Shown: positions 45,711 to 54,092, counted from the stretch's first letter. The stretch: DNA of 64,000 bases from Pseudodesulfovibrio cashew (GCF_009762795.1 NZ_CP046400.1:1961501-2025500), one strand, 5' to 3'. Numbers and translations are program-made. The notes: a model not told the origin generated them from the letters alone.

Positions 45711-46502
45711 ATGGGTTACGACATTAGTATACATGTTGTTTTTGATGACAATAGTTATATTGAAGATTTTGTTTCTAAAAACTTAAATGGCAAAAACTTA
45801 TTCTGGGATTTTAGAGAGCAAATTGAAAAAGAAAGAGATATGTTGATTAAGCTAAATAGAATTATCGGGCGCTCAAATGCTAAGGTAGAAGGGGTAGAGT
45901 TGATCCCAAAAGAAATGCCTAGGGGTTTGTGTTGGGTGTCAAAAAATGATCAGGGTAAAATATCTGGATTAAACTTAAAGATCATTGGTGAGTCCTCATG
46001 GGAAGGATTTAATAAGTTTATTAGGAAGTCATCATTAAATGGTGCAGTCGTATATTTTGGCGATGAGCATATGAACGTTGTGTTATACCATGGAGGGCTT
46101 CCTGTCGCAGAGACAGGTGGGAATTTATACGAGCCCGATGGTTTTCGCGATAGAGGAAAATCAAATGTGCTGGTTGATATGGCCATATTAAATTGTTGCT
46201 ATACTAATATTGTTTCGAACAAAGAGATTGAGTATGTTATATACAATATGAATAAAACAAGGTGTATTGGTAGTCGAGTTTGGTTTGAAGAAAGTTGGCA
46301 CAATACCATTATAAGTGCAATATATGATTCTCCTGATTATGACTTCCTCTTTGATTATGTAGTTATGGATCACGACGCATTTGAGCAGAAATATGGCGAT
46401 GACACTCACTGTGAATGCATTCAGGGAAAGTTGTTAGATGCTCTTTTCTCGACGTACTACACCCCAATAATAGAAAAAGTTGTTGTAGGTGAGATTCTCT
46501 AA
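45711..46502 (+). CDS. Hypothetical AT-rich orphan protein
   Basis: A 263-residue protein from ATG 45711, with AAGGATAAA upstream. It starts GYDISIHVVFDDNSY, has mixed strands and helices, and has three acidic or Cys clusters (NCCYTN, HCECIQGK). It is the most AT-rich gene in the window, suggesting recent acquisition from elsewhere. No domain was recognised. Confidence 0.6.
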   Translation: MGYDISIHVVFDDNSYIEDFVSKNLNGKNLFWDFREQIEKERDMLIKLNRIIGRSNAKVEGVELIPKEMPRGLCWVSKNDQGKISGLNLKIIGESSWEGFNKFIRKSSLNGAVVYFGDEHMNVVLYHGGLPVAETGGNLYEPDGFRDRGKSNVLVDMAILNCCYTNIVSNKEIEYVIYNMNKTRCIGSRVWFEESWHNTIISAIYDSPDYDFLFDYVVMDHDAFEQKYGDDTHCECIQGKLLDALFSTYYTPIIEKVVVGEIL

Positions 46503-46513
46503 CAGCATTTGAT

Positions 46514-46546
46514 AGCTGTCGAGGGCGAGGCCCTCGACAGCTTTTG
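46514..46546 (+). terminator. Terminator of the 45711 gene
   Basis: A perfect 13-bp stem AGCTGTCGAGGGC / GCCCTCGACAGCT with a 3-base loop and TTTT next to it. Confidence 0.9.
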
Positions 46547-46683
46547 TATATTGGGAGATGCGAAGAAAGCTTAAAGAAACCCTGAGTTCATTCGGTGTAT
46601 CTGTGTACACTTGAATTTTTTCCATATAAATATCTGTAACATAGAGCAAAATAATTTGCTCCGAAATCAAGGAGGACGTCACT

Positions 46684-46734
46684 ATGACGAGTGAAAATCA
46701 AAATGTTGATGGCTTGAGCCGGATGCGTCACTAG
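46684..46734 (+). CDS. Possible 16-residue leader peptide upstream of the excisionase gene
   Basis: ATG 46684 follows a very strong AAGGAGGACG binding site. It opens a frame MTSENQNVDGLSRMRH ending with TAG, 31 bp before the excisionase start. It may be a regulatory leader of xis/int or the remains of a gene. Confidence 0.35.
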   Translation: MTSENQNVDGLSRMRH

Positions 46735-46765
46735 CACTGCGCAGAGGGCTCCTTATGGGCGACAG

Positions 46766-46987
46766 ATGATTCGACCGGAATATCTTAACCTCAAAAATGC
46801 AGCAGCATATTGCGGGTACGGCCCGCGACACTTCGCCAGGATTACCGAAGGGTATCAACTGCCGAAATATGGGCCGAAGCTCAATCGTTACAAGATAACG
46901 GACCTTGATGACTTCATGGCTTCACCATCCGAGTTCGCTGTGAGGGCAGAGCGCAAGAGGGCGGGATTTATCCCGGTCGAAGTATGA
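46766..46987 (+). CDS. AlpA-type excisionase/regulator of island B
   Basis: A 73-residue protein from ATG 46766. The helix-turn-helix LNLKNAAAYCGYGPRHFARI and the following PKYGPKLNRYKITDLDDFM match the AlpA/excisionase winged-helix fold. The gene overlaps the integrase start by four bases (ATGA), so int is translated after it. This is the xis-int arrangement of an integrating element. Confidence 0.85.
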   Translation: MIRPEYLNLKNAAAYCGYGPRHFARITEGYQLPKYGPKLNRYKITDLDDFMASPSEFAVRAERKRAGFIPVEV

Positions 46988-48015
46988 GCGTAGGTCAGAT
47001 CAAATCGACGGGAGTCTGGTACTGCCAGTACAGGCTCCCCGGCAAGAAAAGCCCGGTTAAAGAATACTTCGGGAGGGGTGAAGAGGGTAAGAAGAACGCC
47101 AAGCTTAGGGACCTCGAAGTCAAGAAATCAAAAATCAAGCAGACGCCCATTAACAGAGCAGAGGTCCACCTGGACGAGTTGGCGCAACTTTATATCAACC
47201 ACGAGAAGCGTAAGAAGCGAGACCCCAGTTACCTTAACCTAGTCTGCGACAAGCTGAATAAAGAGTGGCTGCCCATTCTGGCTCCAAAGCCGATCTTCAA
47301 GCTTGGTCCCAAAGATTTTGAGAAGGTACATGCCTTGTACGATGGCAAAGCCGTTGCCACTCAAAATCGCTATATGGATTACCTCAACATCATTCTGAAC
47401 TTTGGTGTGAGGATGGAGTACATACCAAGGAACCCCATGAAAAAGTGGTGGTCCGAGGTAAAGAAGCAGGAAAAACCGAGAGAACTGAATATGTCTCTTG
47501 ATGACTTCCGTAGGCTGTATGACAACTCGTCTCCCCATCTTCAATTCGCCTTAGATGTCATGTGGGAGCTTGGGGCGAGGCCTGGGCCAAGTGAACTGTT
47601 TGGGTTGCTTTGGAGGGACGTTGATTGGGAACGAAACCAAATACGAGTCAGGGGAACCAAAACAAAGTCTAGCGATAGATTTATTCCTATCAGCGATGAG
47701 TTTAAGGAAAGGCTCAAAGCGAAGCATGCCGAAGCGAAGACAGATTATTTGATCGAGTACCGAGGGAAGCGAATCAAAAGCTCTAAGTCTGCATTTAGGG
47801 GAGCCAAGAAGAAAGCCAAGTTGGACAAGTCGGTCTGCATGTATACGATCAGACATTTGTTTACATCGATGACTCTAGCAAATGGGGCTGACGCAAAGGC
47901 AGTAGCCAATATCCTCGGACATACTTCCCTCAGGATGATCATGAACACCTACTACCATGAGACCGACGGAGAGAGGCGACGAGCTATCGAGTCCAAGCCG
48001 AAGCTGATCAAATAA
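46984..48015 (+). CDS. int: Tyrosine integrase of island B
   Basis: A 343-residue integrase. The short N-terminal arm domain (GVWYCQYRLPGKKSPVKEYF) is followed by a core-binding domain (~55-150). The catalytic domain has LGARPGPSELFGLLW (Arg I near residue 199), YTIRHLFTSM (Arg II region near 285) and LGHTSLRMIMNTYYHETDG (His and Tyr near 315-325). All catalytic residues are visible, so it should be active. It lies near the right end, with a terminator at 48038. It is unlike the integrase of island A at the first Arg box. Confidence 0.93.
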   Translation: MSVGQIKSTGVWYCQYRLPGKKSPVKEYFGRGEEGKKNAKLRDLEVKKSKIKQTPINRAEVHLDELAQLYINHEKRKKRDPSYLNLVCDKLNKEWLPILAPKPIFKLGPKDFEKVHALYDGKAVATQNRYMDYLNIILNFGVRMEYIPRNPMKKWWSEVKKQEKPRELNMSLDDFRRLYDNSSPHLQFALDVMWELGARPGPSELFGLLWRDVDWERNQIRVRGTKTKSSDRFIPISDEFKERLKAKHAEAKTDYLIEYRGKRIKSSKSAFRGAKKKAKLDKSVCMYTIRHLFTSMTLANGADAKAVANILGHTSLRMIMNTYYHETDGERRRAIESKPKLIK

Positions 48016-48037
48016 TTCACCATAGGAAAAGGTAAAA

Positions 48038-48073
48038 AGGCCTCTCAGAAAGTAACTGAGAGGCCTCTTTTTA
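48038..48073 (+). terminator. Terminator of the island B integrase
   Basis: AGGCCTCTCAG pairs with CTGAGAGGCCT, followed by TTTTT. Confidence 0.92.
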
Positions 48074-48159
48074 TACGTTCTGAAATCCGACAAATCATTA
48101 GCCATAAGGGTGCGCTTGGTGTAGGGAAAAGTCATAAATACGCCATGTTGGAGGTGCCT

Positions 48160-48630
48160 ATGGCTACAAAGAAAAAGAGGATTGATCCGAGTAAAATCCA
48201 TGCAGATTATGTGATCGACATGCGGGAAAATGCGAAATGGTTTGCCGAGGTGCAATACTCATCGACGTTGAGTGGCCCGAAAGGACACAAACAAGTTGAG
48301 ATGAGCAGCATTCCAACCTTTAACATTCGAGGGCATTTGTCTTTCACACAGAGTAAAAAGGTCAAGGTTGGTAATCCGGTCGATGTCCGAATCTATGTTG
48401 ACGAAGAGGGGCGGGTGCAAGAGTTCATCGGAATTATCGACAAGTACAAAGAAGTGCTTCAAGTAGTCATGTGGTTGCCGTGGGAGATCGTGAACCATAT
48501 GCACATGACTTTCATATCAGGGAAGGCTGAGATGGTGACTGTTTTTGGGACGGAGCTTTATCGGCGTAGTGCTTCAGTGTGGGGCATTGATACGAAGGCA
48601 GAGTACGACATTCAAGATTATATAGATTGA
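48160..48630 (+). CDS. Hypothetical protein of island B
   Basis: A 156-residue product from ATG 48160 with GGAGGTG. Basic start, then strands (AKWFAEVQYSSTL, FNIRGHLSFTQSKKVKVG, PVDVRIYVDE) and a helical/hydrophobic segment (EVLQVVMWLPWEIV). A conserved-looking HMTFISG follows. No family recognised. It is followed 59 bp later by the DUF6236 gene and may be cotranscribed with it. Confidence 0.6.
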   Translation: MATKKKRIDPSKIHADYVIDMRENAKWFAEVQYSSTLSGPKGHKQVEMSSIPTFNIRGHLSFTQSKKVKVGNPVDVRIYVDEEGRVQEFIGIIDKYKEVLQVVMWLPWEIVNHMHMTFISGKAEMVTVFGTELYRRSASVWGIDTKAEYDIQDYID

Positions 48631-48689
48631 TCCAATGCCGTGGGTGGGGTATTCGGTGTGCTCAACAGAAGCCGTAAATTGAGGTCGTT

Positions 48690-49667
48690 ATGAAGTCGAA
48701 TGCTTTGTACTATCCGTATATTGATGTCCCAAACGAGAAGTGGTTGCTTCAAACATTTCTATATTGGGATAAAGTGATTTCGATTGTGCCCATGGAATAT
48801 GCCTATCAACCGGAAAAACATTCAGGGTTCATGCGGCGTTTATTGGAGCATGAGTTGGTGGAACCTGTATTCCCAGCACAATATGTAAGGCACAAAAGAT
48901 TGGAAGAGTATGCCGATAGCCTAGAGAGGGCTTTAAGCTCCGAATCAAGAAGGCGCAGGCTACTTTCTGGGGGCTTCGTTTCCGATATACATGTTGAGAA
49001 ATTACAAGGGATATCTGAACGACTGATTGCCCTAGGGGCAGCAGAAGCCTCTGATGGGTATTGGGTGAGGATGCCTAAGCAGATCGCCAACCATTTTATG
49101 GCCTTTATAGCGCGCGAGATTTCCAATTGTGAAGGAGTTGACGCAGACCCCATTACTTCAAAATTGTTCGGCCCCAAGTTTAACGTGGCATCTGAAAGGA
49201 ATAGGATTCGGAAAGATTTACTTGGTTTCCTTTTCCCATTGCCGGATCAACAAATCTCTGTTGAGGAGTTGGCTACATTCAAATTGCACAATGGAGATTT
49301 GTTGCAGCGTTTTAGGCATTTTGTTGAAAAGGAAGTTGATACTATTCGGGGTGCTGTTCAGGCAGATGGTGACTATGAAGGAGTGCTGGAAAGAGCGTTA
49401 GCTAACATAGGGGATAAGGTTGAAGAGATAAAGGACGCCCTCAAAGGAAGCTGGAAAAACATTACTTATAAGTATGTGGTTCCAATCGTCGGTGCTGGTG
49501 GAACTTATGCGTTTCCTCCAGCAGCTCCTTTATTTGCTCTCGGGGGAGCTGTTGGGCCGATGCTCGCAAGAAACGCTGATATCATCAACGAGCCTTTGGC
49601 ATATTCGGTGTTTGCCCAAGAAGAGGTGTTGAGCAAAAGGTCATTTTTTTCCAGGCTTTTTAAGTAG
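48690..49667 (+). CDS. DUF6236-family protein
   Basis: A 325-residue product. The start NALYYPYIDVPNEKWLLQTFLYWDKV is characteristic of the DUF6236 family. The middle is helical, and the last ~80 residues hold a hydrophobic Gly/Ala-rich stretch (VGAGGTYAFPPAAPLFALGGAVGP, residues ~275-298) that may be a membrane-insertion segment. The family is common among accessory genes near integrases. A role in phage defence or in element stability is only inferred. It is the last gene before att copy 3. Confidence 0.72.
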   Translation: MKSNALYYPYIDVPNEKWLLQTFLYWDKVISIVPMEYAYQPEKHSGFMRRLLEHELVEPVFPAQYVRHKRLEEYADSLERALSSESRRRRLLSGGFVSDIHVEKLQGISERLIALGAAEASDGYWVRMPKQIANHFMAFIAREISNCEGVDADPITSKLFGPKFNVASERNRIRKDLLGFLFPLPDQQISVEELATFKLHNGDLLQRFRHFVEKEVDTIRGAVQADGDYEGVLERALANIGDKVEEIKDALKGSWKNITYKYVVPIVGAGGTYAFPPAAPLFALGGAVGPMLARNADIINEPLAYSVFAQEEVLSKRSFFSRLFK

Positions 49668-49702
49668 CTGTGATTGTAAGGAGTTGATGTGGCGTGTCGC
49701 AG

Positions 49703-49725
49703 GTATACAAAAAATATACAATCGG
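49703..49725. repeat. End motif of island B, right copy
   Basis: GTATACAAAAAATATACA then ATCGG, with further GTATAC at 49733 and GGGTATAT at 49745. Similar to 26708-26728 at the left end. These are candidate arm sites for the island B integrase. Confidence 0.55.
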
Positions 49726-49801
49726 TCCCAGAGTATACACTGCGGGTATATGGGGATAAGATTTATGTAATAAATTTATGCAGTTAGATAATGTATTCTA
49801 A

Positions 49802-49847
49802 AATGGCATTCAAGAGGTCGTGGGTTCAATTCCCTCCAGCTCCACCA
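49802..49847 (+). repeat. att copy 3, junction of islands B and C
   Basis: 46 nt matching the tRNA-Ala 3' half, with one change (G to A in the T loop, TTCAATT). The rest of the tRNA is absent. Confidence 0.92.
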
Positions 49848-49862
49848 CCATATTTCTGAAGA

Positions 49863-49902
49863 AAAAGGACCGGTTAGTTTGATAGGCTAGCCGGTCCTTT
49901 TT
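49863..49902 (+). terminator. Terminator behind att copy 3
   Basis: AAAAAGGACCGG (49863-49874) pairs with CCGGTCCTTTTT (49891-49902). It is different from the terminators behind the other att copies. Confidence 0.88.
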
Positions 49903-49910
49903 CTGTTGGT

Positions 49911-49941
49911 GGTGAACCAAGTGGTCAACCGGTTGTTGACC
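49911..49941. repeat. End motif of island C, left copy
   Basis: GGTGAACCAA, then GGTCAACC and GTTGACC within 31 bases. The right end has GGTCAACC and GGTGAACCAA at 51127-51148. The order is reversed with equal words, as in arm-site clusters. Confidence 0.5.
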
Positions 49942-50022
49942 AAAGTGTTCGAGATCACTGATTAAAGACGTGTATGAATTGTGTTTGAGGATGTATGAGG
50001 TGGGATTGGTTTTAGCCGGTGC

Positions 50023-50985
50023 TTATGGTTCGTTTTTGGTCCGTTCGTACCGGTGTTTCATAATTGGTGTAGGTTGAAATTTTTTGCAGTATCCATTTAT
50101 AGTTATTTTAAGAAGATAGGTGCTGATTCCAGCCAGGGCCATTGTTGCAGGAAAGCCAAACCCCTGGCTTGTCAATTCCGTAACTATTCCGATTACTATT
50201 GTTTTAGGGTCTTGAGCGGCATCTAAGGCCATTTGGAACTTGGATTCAGGTGGGCAAATCGAAAGCCATAGCCTTCGTGACAAAGCTGCGAACGTCGTTT
50301 GTCCTATTCTAATGATGTCTTTGCTTGCTGGCGGTGGAGGCAGCATTTTCCGTTCATGGTGTGTTAGTTGTCGGTTCGCCATATCTGACATACGCTTAAC
50401 GAACTCGAGAGCTTGTTGTGGCACCACTCTACCGATTTCTCCCATGATTTCGTCATCGCTTATGTTTGAGACGAAATTCTTTTCGACTTGTGCGATGATC
50501 TTGTCGATATCGATGCTCACATCACCTGCGCCAAGAGATGCAATTAGAGACTCTTCTTCAAATCGCTGAGATATTCTTTTTAGAAACTCTTTTCGACGAG
50601 TTGGGTCCTTTATTGCCGTAGAATGCAATGAAGCTCTTAAATATTTTTCTGCTCCATCAAGATCGTGACTGTGCATTTTCCCTATCGCCAATAAAAAACT
50701 TGCTTCTTGAAATAGCCTAGTGCTTTCTTTTGTTGTGGAGACTATTCGCTCTAAATAGCCATTAGCTGTTCCATACTCCTTTTTTAGTATGAGCATTTCG
50801 CATAGGTTGAGGAGCATTTCGTAGTATTTTGTATGGTGACCCGTTGGGAGTAAAAGATTTTTTAAATCTCTAGCGACTAGTTTCCCTCCGTTTACATCTC
50901 CAATGGCGCAAGCTGTTAAGAGTTGCTTTTTTAGTGTTTGAAATCTTCTGTTATGTGATTCTGAGAGTGCTGCTGGGCGTTTCAT
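50023..50985 (-). CDS. TPR-like helical protein with C-terminal membrane segment, sole gene of island C
   Basis: A 320-residue protein from ATG 50985. Residues ~10-150 are helical pairs resembling a TPR/HEPN-like scaffold (KLVARDLKNLLLP, GTANGYLERIV, DGAEKYLRASLHS). The C-terminal portion has a hydrophobic stretch (~265-305) that is probably a membrane anchor. No enzyme motif is visible. As the only gene in a 1.4-kb att-flanked element it is the likely cargo and may be a defence or toxin gene. There is no antitoxin partner in the element. Confidence 0.62.
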   Translation of the reverse strand: MKRPAALSESHNRRFQTLKKQLLTACAIGDVNGGKLVARDLKNLLLPTGHHTKYYEMLLNLCEMLILKKEYGTANGYLERIVSTTKESTRLFQEASFLLAIGKMHSHDLDGAEKYLRASLHSTAIKDPTRRKEFLKRISQRFEEESLIASLGAGDVSIDIDKIIAQVEKNFVSNISDDEIMGEIGRVVPQQALEFVKRMSDMANRQLTHHERKMLPPPPASKDIIRIGQTTFAALSRRLWLSICPPESKFQMALDAAQDPKTIVIGIVTELTSQGFGFPATMALAGISTYLLKITINGYCKKFQPTPIMKHRYERTKNEP

Positions 50986-51241
50986 AATTAATCCAAATAT
51001 TATATTAATGTATTTGATAGCCTATACACTTGAAAGAAGTCGAGGGCAATGCCTTGTCTTGAGTCCGCCATGTGTATTTTCAGTTGGGGTCTTGAAATTT
51101 GCAGGCTGACAACACATGGAAATTTTGGTCAACCATCCGGTGAACCAAACCCCTATAACACCACCCTCAAATCACCGATTTCCTGTTGACTTCAAAATAA
51201 AAAGTCAAAGTATTTCAAGTCTTACCCGCCTGTCTCCATGC
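50986..51241. other. Intergenic region at the right end of island C
   Basis: No gene. It holds the probable promoter of the minus-strand gene, the GGTCAACC/GGTGAACC end motif (51127-51148) and AT-rich sequence up to att copy 4. Confidence 0.4.
51127..51148. repeat. End motif of island C, right copy
   Basis: GGTCAACC (51127-51134) and GGTGAACCAA (51139-51148), the same words as at 49911-49941. Confidence 0.5.
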
Positions 51242-51286
51242 ATGGCATTCAAGAGGTCGTGGGTTCAATTCCCTCCAGCTCCACCA
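51242..51286 (+). repeat. att copy 4
   Basis: 45 nt of the tRNA-Ala 3' half with the same T-loop change as copy 3. The following ~88 bp (51287-51374) are nearly identical to the DNA after the tRNA (10279-10366). The remnant therefore belongs to the same element family as island A. Confidence 0.92.
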
Positions 51287-51296
51287 CAAGAAAGTT

Positions 51297-51330
51297 AAGG
51301 GTTTCAAGTGAATACTTGGAACCCTTTTTT
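51297..51330 (+). terminator. Terminator behind att copy 4
   Basis: Identical to the terminator at 10289-10322. Confidence 0.85.
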
Positions 51331-51357
51331 CGTGCCTGATGGCGGATTTCAGGAATA

Positions 51358-51375
51358 TGTCCGCTATGTGTCCGT
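51358..51375. repeat. End motif of island A type, in island D
   Basis: The 18-base island A motif with one change at its last base (TGTCCGCTATGTGTCCGT). It lies 10 bp before the stop codon of the integrase remnant. Confidence 0.55.
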
Positions 51376-51384
51376 TGCTTCCGA

Positions 51385-51534
51385 CTAAATCGCGTAATGA
51401 GAGCCCAGAGTCGTTTGGATTTGGTTGTTTCTGGCTGCTTTTACGTGGGCATATCGATCTGCCGTCCTCAGTTTCTTGTGAGCAATCATTTCTTTGGCGT
51501 GTTGGAGCGTGTCTCCGGCATAGTCTGTCTTCAT
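51385..51534 (-). pseudogene. C-terminal remnant of a tyrosine integrase
   Basis: Minus-strand reading from 51534 gives MKTDYAGDTLQHAKEMIAHK, then LRTADRYAHV with the nucleophile Tyr, and it ends SHYAI* at 51385. This is the last ~49 residues of a tyrosine recombinase of the kind found at tRNA ends. The upstream catalytic part is missing. It sits at the same distance from the att copy as the complete integrase of island A. Confidence 0.75.
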
Positions 51535-51786
51535 ATGGATGACTGAGCGAATCGCTATAAATATCAGCCCATGGGATAAGAGAGTTAGTGTTTGGTATCG
51601 GGAAGACCTCTTTTCATCTTTAGTGGGAACCGGCTTATAGTGGAATAATCGGATGCAAGTGTTTCCTCACTGGATCATTATGAATAGGGAAAATATTGAT
51701 ATAGTCATTTCAGCTGATTCGATGTAATCAAGAAAAAATTTGTTGGGGGTATGGAGTAGATGTCTTTTCATTATGAGGATTTATTC

Positions 51787-53190
51787 ATGTCACGAATTGT
51801 TGGACAAGTTATCACTGTTGTATCCTTTTGTTTGTTCCTTTTGGTTGCCTTGCCAGCTGCAGCGTTGGATGGCGGCGGCGATGGAGGCGGCGGCGATGGA
51901 GGTGGCGGCGGCAATGATGGTTCGTCAATGAGTGGCAACATGGTAGAAGTAGATGGCTGGACCAAGGAAGTAGTCAAAAAGCACAAATCTGAAGTGAATA
52001 GTTTTCTCGCTCAAAGGAAAAAGGATGCCTTATCAATGCCTCGCAATAGGTATGTGGACCCTGCGGACCCAGATTACGTCGTCCTAGAGTTCCTGATGAC
52101 TGGCATGTGGATGAATAATGAGCCTCTTGGCGAAGAGAGTTTGCAAGCCGAAGAGGAAGAGTGGAATGCAGAAGATCATATGGCAGAAGAGCAGGTGCAG
52201 GCCTCTAGAGCCGAATTGGAGGAATTCTCAAGAGTTTATGAATCAATTTACGGGGTAAAGATTGAATGGGATTTCAGTAGTACCCCCGAAGAAGAGTCCA
52301 TAGGACCAAGAAATCCTGCTCCGGAGACTGGTTCTAATCCGGCTTCACCGGAAGAAGCTGCTGTTGACCCAACTGACCAACACGTTGCGGATGCAATAGC
52401 AAAGGCTCCGCTTGGTGAGGACGACACAAACGAGATCCCAACCGGCAAGATTTCCCAGGATCAACTCGATGAGATAACAGCCAATCTTAGTGATAAAGAT
52501 AAGGAAGTCGCCAAGCAAATGGCTGAAGCGTACAATAAGACTAAAAACTACAAGCCTGTCTCTCAAGAAAGGTATGACGAAATATTGAGTAATGCCCCGG
52601 ATGAGATTCAAGAGGGATTAAGGAATCTTACGGATAACAACTTTTCAATGCGCATGGATGAAGACGCGCTTTTAGGCTTCGTTCAAAAGGCCAATGAAGA
52701 TTATGGAGCATACGAAAAGCAGAAGGGTGATGAGGCGTACGTAGTTGAAAAATCATTGGAAGCTGTTGATGAAACCGGCCAAGCAAGCCAAAATGCTTTG
52801 TCTTTTGTGCCCGGCGTCGGTTGGGGCTGGAGCACCACTCTGGACGGATTGAGAGCTGGGGCTGAGGCCAACAAAAAGGGAGCTGACTGGAAGGGAATCA
52901 TTGCAGAAGTTGTTAAAAAGGGCGGGGTTTCCTATGTGACTAACCGGGCCGGTGGCGGTAATCCTTTTTCAAATTCAAAAAATGTCAAGGGGGCCGCTGC
53001 AGACATCTTCAGCAAGGAAGAGGATGCGTTAGGCTACGCAAAGCAACTTGCTGGATATGTCGCAGGGCAGCATGTTAATCGTAGTATGGACAATCAGGTT
53101 GCCCCCAGGTCCAGAAGCATCAGTGGTGTTGACATGGGTGGATACAACGGCTCCGTTACCACTCGTGGCGGCCACAATGTAATGAAATAG
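51787..53190 (+). CDS. Exported Gly-rich acidic protein
   Basis: A 467-residue protein from ATG 51787 (GAGGA seven bases upstream). It has a Sec signal peptide (VGQVITVVSFCLFLLVALPAAALD) and then a low-complexity (GGGDGG) linker. A long acidic, helical region follows (Glu/Asp-rich, residues ~60-280). A C-terminal part has a hydrophobic GVGWGWSTTLDGLRAGAEA-like stretch and polar repeats. No recognised domain. It may be a secreted effector or surface protein. It is followed immediately by a lipoprotein gene, so a two-gene export pair is likely. Confidence 0.72.
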   Translation: MSRIVGQVITVVSFCLFLLVALPAAALDGGGDGGGGDGGGGGNDGSSMSGNMVEVDGWTKEVVKKHKSEVNSFLAQRKKDALSMPRNRYVDPADPDYVVLEFLMTGMWMNNEPLGEESLQAEEEEWNAEDHMAEEQVQASRAELEEFSRVYESIYGVKIEWDFSSTPEEESIGPRNPAPETGSNPASPEEAAVDPTDQHVADAIAKAPLGEDDTNEIPTGKISQDQLDEITANLSDKDKEVAKQMAEAYNKTKNYKPVSQERYDEILSNAPDEIQEGLRNLTDNNFSMRMDEDALLGFVQKANEDYGAYEKQKGDEAYVVEKSLEAVDETGQASQNALSFVPGVGWGWSTTLDGLRAGAEANKKGADWKGIIAEVVKKGGVSYVTNRAGGGNPFSNSKNVKGAAADIFSKEEDALGYAKQLAGYVAGQHVNRSMDNQVAPRSRSISGVDMGGYNGSVTTRGGHNVMK

Positions 53191-53202
53191 ATGGAGACAA
53201 AA

Positions 53203-54078
53203 GTGACAAAAACAATATCGCTTATCATCCTTGTCCTGATTGCTTCCATGACTGGTTGCGTATCTTCCAATACTAACATAAATCGGTCTCAACTTGATCC
53301 GACTGTTATTCCTATATCTGAAGATGATTACACCGAGGACCAAATTCAGGTGATGGCAGCCATTGTCAACAGATTGCGTGGTCAGGAAGTCCAGCTAAAT
53401 GCGACTTTTGATCCAGCTGGTAAACATTCTGTTGGTGAGAAGGACTTCAAATATGCCGGATTTGAACTAACCAACACGATTCTTACAGGGTACAATGTTG
53501 TTTCTACCGGGCAAGATACCGCTCTTGCTTTGCTGGAAGGTGCATTCCTGTTTAAGGATGTCATCGACCGTCGGGCAGGGGTTCAATTCAAGGTACAATA
53601 CACTATTACCAAACAGGGAATGACTATTCTTAATAGCTCTGCGGTCACAAGAACTCAGTCTTTTCCTGTTGTGGAAGCTTACATCCTTCCCGGTGAGTTG
53701 CACGAGGTCCTAGTTGACGACATTGAGAACGTGGCTGACTTGTATTTGTACGCTATTCAAAATGCTATTCCTTTAAATTCTGAAAAATCAGACGCCCAAG
53801 GATTCAAGAAAGGGGACTATACCATACTGGCTTTTTGTAAAGACAGGTTGGCTCCATGGTCAAAATTCTCCGTAGTTATGGCGAGGTACAAGAATGGCCG
53901 AAGCGTAATAGGTGAAGAAGCTATTTATCTTGAAAGCCATGGATTTCGTGTCGCATTGATTGAGGCGCAGTTTACGCCTGGCTCTTTAAGATCTAAATTC
54001 TACATCAACGCAAAATACAACCCAACCCCCTCCTTGGTAAACAAGGATATAGTGGTTGGAGAGTTTCTCAATAAGTAG
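53203..54078 (+). CDS. Lipoprotein partner of the exported protein
   Basis: The GTG at 53203 is chosen because GGAG lies six bases before it; the ATG at 53191 directly abuts the previous stop. The signal peptide TKTISLIILVLIASMTGC has a lipobox ending at Cys. The mature ~275 residues are beta-rich and of mixed fold (FKVQYTITKQGMTIL, PVVEAYILPGELHEVLVDDI). It resembles an envelope-anchored partner protein, but no family was recognised. With the 51787 gene it forms the cargo of the island D remnant. Confidence 0.72.
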   Translation: MTKTISLIILVLIASMTGCVSSNTNINRSQLDPTVIPISEDDYTEDQIQVMAAIVNRLRGQEVQLNATFDPAGKHSVGEKDFKYAGFELTNTILTGYNVVSTGQDTALALLEGAFLFKDVIDRRAGVQFKVQYTITKQGMTILNSSAVTRTQSFPVVEAYILPGELHEVLVDDIENVADLYLYAIQNAIPLNSEKSDAQGFKKGDYTILAFCKDRLAPWSKFSVVMARYKNGRSVIGEEAIYLESHGFRVALIEAQFTPGSLRSKFYINAKYNPTPSLVNKDIVVGEFLNK

Positions 54079-54092
54079 AAATAGCTCTTTGC

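Larger units (their letters stand above)
26659..49847. mobile_element. Island B, 23.2-kb integrative element with replication module
   Basis: The element lies between att copies 2 and 3. Its integrase/excisionase pair is near the right end (46766-48015). Related TATACA-rich motifs lie just inside both ends (26708-26728 and 49703-49725). It carries a type I restriction-modification system, a DnaB-type replication module with a hairpin-rich candidate origin, and many orphans. This looks like a phage-plasmid or satellite that integrates. The att copies at its two ends differ by one base. Confidence 0.8.
49848..51286. mobile_element. Island C, 1.4-kb integrase-less att-flanked element
   Basis: A terminator (49863-49902), one gene (50023-50985) and paired GGTGAACC/GGTCAACC motifs at both ends lie between att copies 3 and 4. 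No integrase is present, so the element must depend on a partner's recombinase, or it is what is left of a deleted island. It looks like a minimal mobilisable cassette. Confidence 0.65.
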
